From: Aphelidium insulamus
Lineage: Eukaryota > Aphelidiomycota > Aphelidea > Aphelidiaceae
Reading direction: 5' to 3'
NCBI GenBank assembly: GCA_036784855.1
Contig: JAZDSV010000003.1
Span: 137,501-201,500, forward strand
DNA length: 64,000 nt
The notes under the pieces are model-generated. The model saw nothing but the letters and a program-made list of their open reading frames with translations, had not been told where the DNA came from and searched no databases. Both the position numbers and the translations under genes were made by a program. This document shows, piece by piece, positions 10,329 to 21,676 of the stretch (its first letter is position 1; every line of letters starts with the position of its first letter).

Positions 10329-13300
10329 ATGAGTAGTACGAACAAGAAGGTGGAGCCTGCGCAGGCAGCCACCTCTCTACCTGCGGCTACGTCGTCAACT
10401 TCGCCACGGCCACCAGAACCGGGTAACGTGTCGGAAGCGTACACCACCAGCCTGTGCACCGAAGCCGAGTTGTCTGCATGGCGCAACTACCAGACGAACC
10501 GCGTGGGCTACGCCGACATGTTGCAGATGGTTAGCGCCGATGTGGACAAGAGTGGTGCTGCCAGCGCCGACTCCGGCGCCGACAATCAGCCGCCCACAGT
10601 GCGCCCGGTGAGTGTCAAGCACTCGGACATTGCGGAGAATCTGCGCGTGCGATGGAAGGCACAGCTCCCATTCACCTCTGTCGGCCACCAGCTCCTGGTG
10701 GTGGTGAACCCGTACGACGCCGTGGCCAAAAAGATCGCCATTGCCAAGGACACCACGCGCCTCAAGCAGGAGAGCGAGAGCCATCTAATTAGCGCGGCCG
10801 ACGACGGCACATTTGTGCTGCTGGGCAAGGCTGACCGCGACCTGCTCATCAGCGACCCGCGTGGCAACTGCGCCGTCCACGAGCACTCACAGTCGCACAT
10901 ATTCTCGCTGGCCACGCGCGCCTTCTGGCACATGCTGCAGGAGAAACAGAACCAGGTCATCCTATTCTCGTACGTGGAATGCTGCGGTGACTTGCGGAGG
11001 ATGTGTACTGTGTGTACTGACACGCAATGCACAGCGGAGAGAGCGGCTCTGGCAAGACGCAGATGGCCAAGCTGGTCGTGCGGCAGTTGGCCCATCTGTC
11101 CAACACATATGCACTGCGCGTGGGCCGCCTTCTGTACTCCAACAAGCAGTCACACGCGGCCGCTTTGCTGGACCCCAGTGCCGCCGTGATGGACTCTCGA
11201 GTGCCGCAGCGCTTGCTGTCCACGCTGGAACTTGTGGAGTCACTGACACACGCCAGCACCATATTCAATAGCAACTCGTCGCGCGTGCACACCTACACCG
11301 AGTTGCAGTTCAATCGCTGCGGCAAGCTGGTCGGCGCGAAGATTGTCGACCTGTTGCTGGAGCGGCGGCGCGAGTGCAAAGGGTTCCCATTTGCCAAGGG
11401 CGAGCGCAACTTTCACCTGTTCTACGACATGTTTGTGCAGGGTGTGTTTGGGAGGGAGGAGCGGGAGCGTTACGCGCTGCTTGAGACTCCGCGTGCCTAC
11501 AAGTATCTGCAGTACGACGGGTCCGTGAAGCGCGGCAAGGCACGCGATTACGAGAGCACGCGCACACAATGCAATTTGAAGAATGTGTTGCGCGGCTGCG
11601 GCTTCGGCGCCAAGAAGCAGGACGACATATTCAAGCTCATCAGCGTTATCATGCTCTTGGGCAACCTGGAGTTTGCCGAGAATGAGCTGAAACGCGATGA
11701 AGGTACGCTATATTCCGTACAATATGAACATCACAGTTGACCATCCGCATAGCATCATACGTAAAGAATACAGACTGTTTGGAAAAGTGCGCGGCGTTAC
11801 TGGGCCTCTACCCAGACGTGCTGGAGACCACATTGACGCAGCGGACTTCGACTGTGGGCGTGACACTGTGTGCTGATTTCTTGAAGCCGGCACAAGCGCG
11901 GCTAGCCCGTGACGATTTCGTCGTGGCTCTGTATCGTCTGCTGTTTGACTATTTGGTCGAGTCGGTGAATGCGCGGCTGGACAGTAGCAAGAATGACGAG
12001 CGCGCAACTGTCGATGCGCCTTCCTGGGACTACTGGGTGTCTCTGTTTGATTTTGGTGGACTAGAAAACCATGCCATATACAGCGGCGACTCAAACGGGA
12101 CCGGTAACCGATTCTTTCAGTTCATGACCAATTATGCCGATGAGCGCATGTGCGAATGGACCGCCAAGCAAGTGATTTACACGCAGCAAAAACTCCCCAA
12201 TGACATGAGTCGAACGGTTCTGGATGAGACGCGGGCCGAAATCTTTTCCAACTTTAACGGCTGCATTACCACATTTGTTCACAACTCGCGCGGACTAATT
12301 CCAATTCTGGATGCCGAGACGTTGCGAGCACTGAATGGCAAGTCCTCGCTTACTGACGGACTGCAGCTGACGGATTTGTACACCCGACTCAACCAATCTG
12401 TTTCCAAGCGCCAAGCCATGTTTGGACGGACTGTGTCTGAGGCACTGGACTCGGTGTCCGTCTCTTTTCTACTTCAGGGACATACTGCGTCCAGTTTTGG
12501 CGTGAAGCACTATGGCGGTATCTCAACCACGCGCGGCCAGTCCGCGCCCGGCTTGAAAGTGTGTTACGATTCTGCAGACTTTATCGCCGACAATAAATTG
12601 GGCGGACGCGGCGAAGGTTCGCAGGCACTGTCTGCCGATTACGCACGGCTCATCATGGGGACTGCTGATTTTCCCGCGTCGCGTAATCCGTTCCTCATTT
12701 CCATCGTGAGTCGACTGGTGGACATGAAAACGCATCCGTTGGCGGGACGAACGATTGTCAGCGCGGTTCGCAAGACCGAAGAGGGAAGTACTGCGCACAA
12801 ATTGGCTGTGACAGGAACAGCTGGCGGCGGGGAATTATCACCAGCGTCGCGAACCTCGTTTGGTTCGCTAAAGCGGATGCCGTCCATGCGACGCAATAAC
12901 GATGACCGCCGGCTGGCACACATTATCAACGATAGCATTGCTTCTGCTGATAGTACGACTGTGCACAGCCCGCTTGCCAAACAGGCCATGATTACCGCGT
13001 TCAACAATCGTCGGCAGTCAACCATGGACCCAGGGGCACTGGCAATCAACACGGACATGAGCTCGCCGAAGATTAACCCTTCGCCCAAATCCGCTCGTCT
13101 TGAGTCTCCGGGAATTGCAGGTGCCGGTGGTCAACCGGAATCTCCCGCAATCGCTGCCACCAGTCAGTTGTCTCTGCCGCCAATGGCTCAGACGGCGGTT
13201 CCGACGGCAGCCAGCGCATTTTGCAGTGATTTGAACTCCATCCTGGGTGCGCTTTCTGAGGCCGGGTCTCATCGGCTATGGAATGTACTATGCATAAAGC

Positions 13301-16300
13301 CCAACGATGAGCGTTCGCCTACAAAGTTTTCAGAAGATCGCGTCAAGGAGCAACTTAGGCGTCTCAACATTGGCCACTATATCACGGAGCGTTGCGGGAC
13401 ATATACTCGTGCGATGACGTGGCTGGAGTTTCTGCACTGCTACAACGCACTAGACGGCGCAGAAGCCTCTACCGCCGCTGCTATTGTGAAGAAGAAGACC
13501 TCACGGCATGCAAAACGCATATCTTTGATGAGTTTGAGCTCAAATCAAGAGTCACTGAAAGAAAAGTGTCTGGAGCTGTACGAAATGTACGGGCTAGTAA
13601 CTCGAGCCGGAAGTGGAAAGGCACAAGTGTCGGGCGGCCGCATATATATGGATGAGAGGTCGTGGTGGGCAATGGAGCGGAATTTGGCGTCTATCCAACT
13701 TCAAAAGCGACTGGCAGTTGCCAAGCTGAAGCCCGCTGCACCACTGTCTAACGATAACGACGACACGCGATCCATCGCTACTGTCGACAGCAACGTCAGC
13801 AACGAGGATCTCGACAAAAAATTCTTTAACGATATTAACCAGCAAATCGTCGAAATGAAAAAGCGTGAACATGACAGTGTGTCAAAGACAATCACCCCGG
13901 ACCGTCGAACGTGGCTTCGAGTGACAAAGTTCTTGACCTGGTGGATTCCGACCTTGCTAATACGAAAATTGGGTGGCATGGAGTCGCCAGATGTTATTCA
14001 AGCCTGGCGCGAAAAAGTGGCCCTCAACGTCATCATCATCTTTCTCTCGTCGATTATGCTATTCATTATTACCGGGTTTGGGACGCTTTTGTGCCCCACG
14101 CAGTATGTCTTCTCGCTGCAAGACCTGAAGGACCACTCGTGGGTTGACGGCAATAATTATGTTGCTATTCACGGCGATGTTTACGATATGAGTGCCTTTT
14201 CAGGCACACACAACTCGCTGGCCGCAGACAATGCGAACGGATCGACTGCGCTGTATTCGTATGCCGGCAAAGACGCCAGCATACTATTTCCCACTCGTAA
14301 TGGCAAATGGGGTGACGGTAATTCGCGATGCGGTTTTGGAAACAGCAAAACAATATCGAATAGTCCGTGGACGCAGTGCGCTTCCCAATTTTGTCACAAC
14401 TTCAGCAAGTTCTCTCAGAACGTATACTACAAATCCATTTCTGTATTCAAAATCGGCAATCTCGCTATCGCCATGGACGATGTGAAAATTCACAATTCGC
14501 TTGATCCCGATCAGACATACTGGACAGTAATTGATAGCCGTGTGTATGACTTCACCGAAGGCATGAAGGACGACATTTTCCCGACGGTGTACAAAAACGC
14601 CCTGCAGCTGTCTGTGGGCGCCGTAGCCTCGGGGAGTAACAGTGCTATACTGCATAGCTCCGACATCAAGGCGTGTTTGGACGAGCAGTTTTTTGTAGGA
14701 GTCGTTGATGAGCGAGGGTCAGAGCAATGCGTTGCTGCAAGCTACTCGCTCTTGGCGCTGACCGTGATCTTGTGTTTGGTTATGGTATCTAAATTTCTCG
14801 GCGCGCTTCAGTTTGGCGCAACCCGCCGGCCAGAAGAGATCGATCGATACGTGATTCTTCAAGTACCCTGCTACACGGAAGGCGAGGAATCTTTGAAGAA
14901 GACTATAAATTCGTTAGCGCTCTTGGATTACGATGACTCCAAGAAATTGCTTCTGGTAATCGCTGACGGATTAATCAAGGGAAGTGGCAATGATCGAATG
15001 ACACCGGAGATTGTGCTTGATATCCTGGGAGTGGAGAATTCGCACGAAAAATTGACGTCAGATGCAGAGGTTCCTCGATTCGATTACATAGCATTGGGTG
15101 ATGGTCTGAATCGCCACAATCGCGCCAAGGTTTTTAGCGGAATCTACACCCTCTACTCGCATCGAGTGCCGTATCTCGTCGTTGTGAAGTGCGGCAAAGA
15201 GTCGGAAACTCGTCGTCCAGGAAATCGGGGGAAACGAGATTCGCAAATGATTATGATGAAGTTCTTGAACAAGTCACTGTTTGAGCGACCGATGGTGCCT
15301 CTTGAAGTCGAGATGTATCGCCATATCAACGATCTGATGGGAGTCGATCCAGTCGCCTATGAGTATTGCCTTATGGTCGACGCCGACACTGAAGTGATGC
15401 CTGATTCGCTGAGTCGACTAACTGCCGTCATGCTGCACGATTCCTTGATCATGGGTGTATGCGGCGAAACTGAGATTGGAAACCCGATGGACTCGTGGGT
15501 GTCAATGATTCAAGTGTACGTTGCCGAGCTGCTTGCATCGCTTGAGAACTAATTTTTTCAGATATGAGTATTACATGTCGCATCACTTGGCCAAAGCTTT
15601 CGAATCACTGTTTGGAAGCGTGACTTGCTTGCCTGGTTGTTTCAGCATGTATCGCATCCGAACCAACAGCGCCAAAAAAATGCCGCTACTTGTCGATGAC
15701 CAGATCATTCACGAGTACGAAGAGAACAACGTGGATACCTTGCACAAGAAGAACTTGTTGTCGCTAGGCGAAGACCGATACCTCACAACACTGATGTTAA
15801 AGTTTTTCCCGGAATTTAGGACGAAGTTCACTTATGATGCCGCCTGTCGCACGATCGTCCCGGAAAAATTTGCAGTATTATTGTCGCAGCGCCGCAGATG
15901 GTAAAGGTGATAATAGTTAAATGCCCTCTCGCTAATCACTGCAGGATTAATTCGACTGTGCACAATCTTTTCGAGCTTTTGCGGGTTGGTCAGCTTTGCG
16001 GCTGCCTCTGTTTCTCGATGCGCATGATAATATTCCTGGACTTGTTTGCGACCTTGGTGATGCCAGCGTCTTTGGGGTATCTGGCGTACCTGATATATGT
16101 CGCTGTAAAAGCCAAGACTGCGATGGTTATCGCAGAGTCTCTTTACTTATTCGCAGCAGTTTATGGGCTCCAAGCTGTAATATTCTTGTTTCGAATGAAA
16201 TGGGACATGATAGGCTGGATGGCGATTTACTTGCTCAGCTTGCCAGTTTATGGGTTGATATTACCCATGTACGCTTTCTGGCATTTTGACGACTTCACCT

Positions 16301-17341
16301 GGGGTAATACTCGATCTGTTCACGGCGAGCAACAAATCGTTCATGGTAGCGGCGGTGACGCTGAGGTATTTGACGAAAAGATCATCTTGCAGACCGACGC
16401 AAAGACATACGGTCACAAAGGCGGAGAAAATGCCCCACAAAGCACTGCGATTCAGAAGACTGTTACAAACAAGAGTAATTCGGAAAGTAGAGAAATTCGC
16501 CCAGTCATTGCGGCAAGCGTCCGACCAAACGATGTTGAGCCGATCAATGTGCCGACTATTAGGCCGGAATCGGCTCAAAGCTCGGCTATGTTTTATCCGC
16601 AATCTCACGTGGGAAGCATCATTGCTCCTCCAATGTTTTCTGTTCCGGGACCTTACAGCTATCCTGCCACCTATTCCCATGTGTCGTATTCGTATCCCGC
16701 CATGTATCACGGATACCCACCCCAACAGTATTACGCTTACCCGGCGCCAGGTCCGGCAATGTGGGCCGATGATGGATCTTCTCAGCAACTATACGTGAAC
16801 CCTGCACAACCGTATCCTGGTATGGTTACAGCTGGTAACGTGGAGAGACAAAACACCATTACCGTTGGTGGAAACGTGGTCGACACCCCCGTGGCACACA
16901 GTAAGTCAACAGTTGTTTGGCATGTTGCTAACTAACTATTATGTAGCGGTGACATTACGAGATGGTCTTCCTGTATCAATGTTTCCACTCCCGAAAACAA
17001 TACCACTTTGTTTGGCCCGAGTGATCTACGCCGAAGTCAAAGTTCTCCTTCAAACTATGGACCTCAATACTCTGACAAAGAGAACTGTTCGAGAAGCAGT
17101 CGAGATTAATATTGCCGGCGCATTGGACGAGATAGAGGGAGCTGCTGACGAATCTGAAGAAACATCCAACCTTAGTATGAGAGTGCGTGAAGATGAGGCG
17201 GTCATGAATGATCTTCGTCGTTTTTCTGCGATGGGTCTCGATCTCGATTTTGAGGTCGACCCAGCAGCGGCATCGTGGGTCAACCTATGTATTGGTGAAG
17301 TCCTGAAACAGATTGCATCGGGAAGCGCTAACAAGCCGTGA
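10329..17341 (+). CDS. Chitin synthase with N-terminal myosin motor domain (class V/VII type)
   Basis: Makes cell-wall chitin from UDP-GlcNAc at the plasma membrane; the motor is thought to tether or carry the enzyme at growth sites. Six exons: 10329-10969, 11035-11702, 11753-15515, 15562-15900, 15945-16900 and 16947-17341; 2253 residues. The motor has P-loop GESGSGKT (~214, created at the exon 1/2 joint), switch [16 protein letters not shown] and switch [11 protein letters not shown], plus a Ser/Pro-rich insertion near 830-930. Next come a helix near 1200, a cytochrome b5-like module ([20 protein letters not shown], ~1230), another helix near 1440, and the catalytic domain (~1465-1890) with [42 protein letters not shown] and QRRRW. 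Three C-terminal helices follow, then a Tyr/Pro-rich tail and a DEK_C-like end ([16 protein letters not shown]). All catalytic motifs look intact. Confidence 0.95.
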
Positions 17342-17490
17342 ATATGCGGACGTTTCGGGAAATAGAGATTAGAGATAAAGTAGGAAGGCATTACATAAGG
17401 ATGCGTTGATGGAAGCCACTGTTACACAAAATGAGAACAGCGAATCAGCGTCGATCACACAGTTGCAGCACACGTGCTCAAGGAGTCGCG

Positions 17491-17500
17491 GGTATAAAAC
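17491..17500 (+). promoter_or_regulatory. TATA box of the small gene at 17556
   Basis: GGTATAAAAC lies ~60 nt upstream of the ATG at 17556, with a CACGTG E-box-like hexamer ~20 nt further upstream (17471). This spacing suits a core promoter with a 25-35 nt leader. It lies 150 nt after the chitin synthase stop codon. Confidence 0.55.
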
Positions 17501-17555
17501 CGTTCGGCACCGCAATTTTTTACTCATTCATCCTTTCTATACTCTGATCTTCACG

Positions 17556-18044
17556 ATGACTGACTTCTCCACTAATTCGAAATTCGACGAACAGCGCACA
17601 TCACGATCCCGCCGCACCAGCTTGGACTCCATATCTCTGTCAAGTGTTGGCGATTTCTCAGATACGTTGACACCGGAATGCACACTGCCAGAAGTTTCGT
17701 TGTGGCATCAGCACTACCGTAGTCCCGTAGAAGTAAAACCGTCTCGGCTGCGCTTCAGTACTAATTACGACACGATCGACTCAATATTGAGCAAAGAAAG
17801 CTCCAAGAAACCCGTTCGACCCAATGCTAACGGCGTAAGGATCGATACCGACATGTCGAATTTGTATGCGCACATCCCGACGGCCGAGGCCATGAATGTA
17901 TGTTCATCTGGTCCGAAATCGGCAGCCGCAGTCTTGGAAACCGCAGCAGCCGTGTTGGACGCCGCCCAGGAGTGCATGAACGCGCCGAGAATTCCGAAAC
18001 TGAACTTTTTGGGCGACGTGCCACCTCTGGTGCTTGTCTTGTAG
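17556..18044 (+). CDS. Hypothetical protein, 162 residues
   Basis: Single-exon frame not recognised as any family. It starts at the ATG following the TATA box (MTDFSTNSKFDEQ). The N-terminal half is rich in Ser, Arg and Thr (SRSRRTSLDSISLSSVGD looks like a phosphorylation region). The C-terminal half has an Ala-rich helix-prone stretch (SAAAVLETAAAVLDAAQE). There is no signal peptide or membrane helix. An AATAAA polyadenylation hexamer lies ~10 nt past the stop. An in-frame ATG exists at 17406, upstream of the TATA box, and is considered less likely. Confidence 0.6.
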   Translation: MTDFSTNSKFDEQRTSRSRRTSLDSISLSSVGDFSDTLTPECTLPEVSLWHQHYRSPVEVKPSRLRFSTNYDTIDSILSKESSKKPVRPNANGVRIDTDMSNLYAHIPTAEAMNVCSSGPKSAAAVLETAAAVLDAAQECMNAPRIPKLNFLGDVPPLVLVL

Positions 18045-18126
18045 TAATTTTATGCAATAAAACTGTACAAAAACATTCCATTGCTATATGTATTGCACTT
18101 GTGTATTACTATTGCACCACGCAGCC

Positions 18127-21100
18127 CTAGTAAATATGGTCGCCTTGATACCCAGAGTATTCTTCATTGCCGTCGCTAACAATATCTGGATTGCTGCTAG
18201 AAGCAAATGGTTGCCCATCATACTCGGGTGCATTGACATTATTAAAATCCATCAGCTTCTCGTCGTCGTGCTGGCTGAGTTGCTGGTCGTCCACCTCGGG
18301 ACTTTGCGGAGCATCATACTCGGCGTCGATGACTGGAGCAGATTTCAAAATGTCTCCCACCTCAGCTTCACCTTCAATTACGTCCGGCGCTTTGAAGTTT
18401 GTCTTGCCGTTTGAATCGCTGACTTTGTGCGCAAGGCCAAGATACTCCACTCGCTTCTTGGTACGGATCGAAAATACGCACGCCGGGATCAGAAATATAC
18501 CGGTTAGCATGGAACAGAACCAAATGCCAGAAAGTCCATTGGTCAGAGTTTGACACACCGAGCCCTTGGTGTACTCAAAGCTTTCGGCCAGTGCCTGACA
18601 GCTGCCGAAACCAGCAACTGGGTTATTCAGTAGCACGGTGTCAACTACAATGTTAATGGCAGACTCTGTCAAATTTGTGACCTCGGCAATGACGCGGTCA
18701 ATGAACGCGTCCGTGGCGATAGACACTTTGGGAATGTCTCCAACCAGCACATTGACAGCGGCAATCGTGGCATTGATCACTGTGGTGACGTTTTGCACGT
18801 TTCCTTGCAGCTGGTTGATATCGCTCTGAATACCGTTGATTTGGTTATTTTGCAGACCAAGTATCGTCGTGGTCAGATTGTTGACCTTTTGCTTCTGAAG
18901 AGTCAATTGCTGATCACACTGATAAAAGAATGCAACACTGGGAAACATCGTGGCAAAGTAGCCGGAAATTCGTCCGTTCATCGCGTTGTTGCCAGGATTG
19001 GCAGATATAGTGACGGGCTACATAATGAGCAACAAAATAATTAGAGCTATGTAGGTACTCACGTCAAACACTGGGGAATTCGACTGCGCATAAGTAGTCG
19101 ATATGTATGTATAAGTCCAGCCAGCAAACGACGGAACTTCGCTTTGGCAGTCCGAGTTAAACTGCGTGATTTTGCCCTGCATTAAGGTCACATTGCCAAG
19201 AACGGGATCGAAATTATCAGGACGCAAGTTATAAACGGTAGTGTTCATGTCTTGAACAACGGATGCAGTCGAAAAGTTGAGCTGAATTGATGGAATATTC
19301 AACGAGCTGACATTGAATGAGTCCAATTTGGCGCCGGAGACAATGTCGGTGTACGTCGATAGGTTAGCCATTTTGACCATGTCCTTGAACTTTTGTTTGT
19401 CAAGCATACTGTTTAGCCCGCTCTTGTTGACAATCGAAGATGAGGACTCGCGTATGTACGTGGCAACATTTTTGCCGGCCGTATTTATTGGACTGTCAAA
19501 AAGTGACTTTCCAGCGCGGCAGCCGTCTAGTAAAACGCCTGGATTAATAGATAGGTCACTAATTCCAATATCGGTCTTTAGCAGGCCAGCAACATCGTAA
19601 TCTGCACTGATCATATAGTTCACATTGTTGCAAACCACATTAAGCGGTAGACTGGTCATGTAGAATATGAGGAATTGCAGCCAAAGCAAGATCGGAACCA
19701 CGAACATGATGCACGTGAATCTAGGCATAGTTAAGTAACTGCTACCATGTGGCACTGTAACATACGTATGCATTGCTCCTGGATGCTTGAGAATGGCGCC
19801 AAGCAGCGCAATAATTATCGGAATGCAGACAATAGCTACTTCGCCCAAAAAGGTTTGCGTGCTGAAGTTAAAGTTTTGATTTTGGAATGTGAGCAGCACT
19901 TACATGTAGGTTGTATACTTTTGCACTTCAAAGCTATCGTATTGCGTCTGGACCGAAGATCGAACCTCCCTAATTGACGCCTGGCCTCCAGTTGTAAGGG
20001 AGGAATTCAGTGAAAACAACGTATCGTTAAGTTTGGCCTTTGGATCACTAGTGAATTGACTAAGTGTCTCGTTTGCCGTGTTGGGAAGATCCCTAGTGAT
20101 GTTCTTATATGTTGCCTGAAGATCGGTTGCAATTTGCGCCAAGTTCGGCACCGCGTCGAGACTGCTCACCACCGAACTGATGTCAATTGCACTAGTGTCA
20201 GGAAGCGACACATTTGTCAGCGCTGATATGTCGGGCAAATTGGCAACAGTGAACGAGTAATTTTGTGCCTGGGTTTGGACCTTGAACGACGACAATGCGG
20301 CCATCTGCAGCGATATGGACGATAGAATAGGCGGAATTTGTTGCACTCTTGTCTTGATTGAGTTGACCAGAATGGCACTTGAATTCAACAGTGATTTCCC
20401 AGAGTTGACCTGAGTGCCCAGCGCGACAACATCACTCACCAAAAGATTGACTACCGGATCAAAGGTTTCGTTCAATATCAACGGAAAATCGATGGTCAGC
20501 ACGCGATTGATGAGGGTGTTGGCCGAGCTGACAATGGCGTCCGGGGATGCACTTAGCCCACCTTTGGTGTTCTCCACGAATTCATCGGCAGAGTCCAATA
20601 GTGCCAATACTCCTTTCTTTCCGACCTCCGGAGCTTGGGACAGCTCTACTGAATACGAGTAGTTCAGTGCGATAAAGGCACTGCGGAGCAACAATTAGCC
20701 ATTGCAATTTCAGTAGGTAAAGTAGGTGTACTCACACGACCAAGACGCTGAAGCTCAGAAATAGCACTGCGTTTGCAATGATCTGTCTCTTGGAGTATCC
20801 TTCGGGCGATGGTTTACGGCCGCCGCATTGATTGCAGCACCGGCAACAGCAAAAGCAGCACGTTCCCAATACGGACAACAATATCATCACCAAGCCAATG
20901 ACCAAAACGCGCGCCACTGGCTACATATTGTAAGCTCGATGCTTTTGTAATATAAAATAGCTACCGCAAGTGGACTATCGGTGGCCAGAGTTGCCGGGTC
21001 CGGGTTCTCGAAGTACTTGGTGGTGAGCTCATCTTTGTACGAAATCCACTGCGTAATGTTTCGGTTCTCTGCCAGTTCGCCGACGTAATTACTGCGCCAC

Positions 21101-21336
21101 AGTGTTACGGTCATCTGTATGCGCCAGCGATCATCTTACATTTGAGCGTTTCGCGCCGTCTTCGCGACTGTCGACGGGTCCAGACTGTCAAGGTCGCCTA
21201 CTTGCACTCGGGTGTACGCGCCCGTGTCAGATCGCCGAAAGAGGTGAATCCGATGGCGACCATTTGCGCCGTAAGCGGTCGATGTCACAGTCAAGAAAAC
21301 TATCACAGATAGCAGTAGCGACTTGTATTCAGCCAT
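18127..21336 (-). CDS. Prominin-like five-helix membrane protein
   Basis: Prominins (CD133 family) are cholesterol-binding glycoproteins of plasma-membrane protrusions and cilia in animals. Six exons: 21336-21140, 21091-20965, 20920-20736, 20680-19904, 19861-19063 and 19017-18127. The introns are 42-55 nt and phases agree, giving 991 residues. The layout is that of prominin: signal peptide (MAEYKSLLLSVIVFLTVTS); helix 1 (RVLVIGLVMILLSVLG) followed at once by a cytosolic Cys cluster TCCFCCCRCCNQCGG; helix 2 (~155-178); a large Asn-glycosylatable, helix-rich loop; helices 3 (~437-453) and 4 (~477-497); a second large loop; helix 5 (~858-880); and an acidic ~110-residue tail. The Cys cluster after helix 1 is a strong family hallmark. 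The loops are divergent and the function in a fungus is unknown. A fusion protein of Prm1 type is the main alternative. Confidence 0.78.
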
Positions 21337-21676
21337 AGCCGCGATTTTGGTGAGTGCAGTGGACTTGGCGCGGTGTTGCACTTGAAGCGGCTACCGTGGC
21401 AACCAATCCCAACAAACTTGTGGCTATAATTAAACACTCTACCACAGAAGCGTTGTGCCATTGCATCAGATATGGGGCAAGTACGCCACTTCAACTATGC
21501 GGCTACACACCTTATAAGACAAGTGAAAGCCTGGCCTTTATTTTGACGTAACCTGGACGCCTTATCGTTGCATAAGCGTTCTTATCCACGGCAAGTTCCG
21601 TTCGTTCGACATTTCGTGAACCTTAAAGTCTATTTTTAAACACTCGTTCTTCCTTTATTTCCCTGCGTTATACAAC
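21337..21676. promoter_or_regulatory. Shared divergent promoter region, prominin-like / CFAP57
   Basis: 340 bases separate the ATG of the prominin-like gene (minus) from the ATG of CFAP57 (plus). No gene fits inside. A CTTATAAGA element near 21510 is a possible TATA-like site. The close head-to-head arrangement suggests, but does not prove, co-regulation of a membrane protein and a flagellar protein. Confidence 0.45.
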
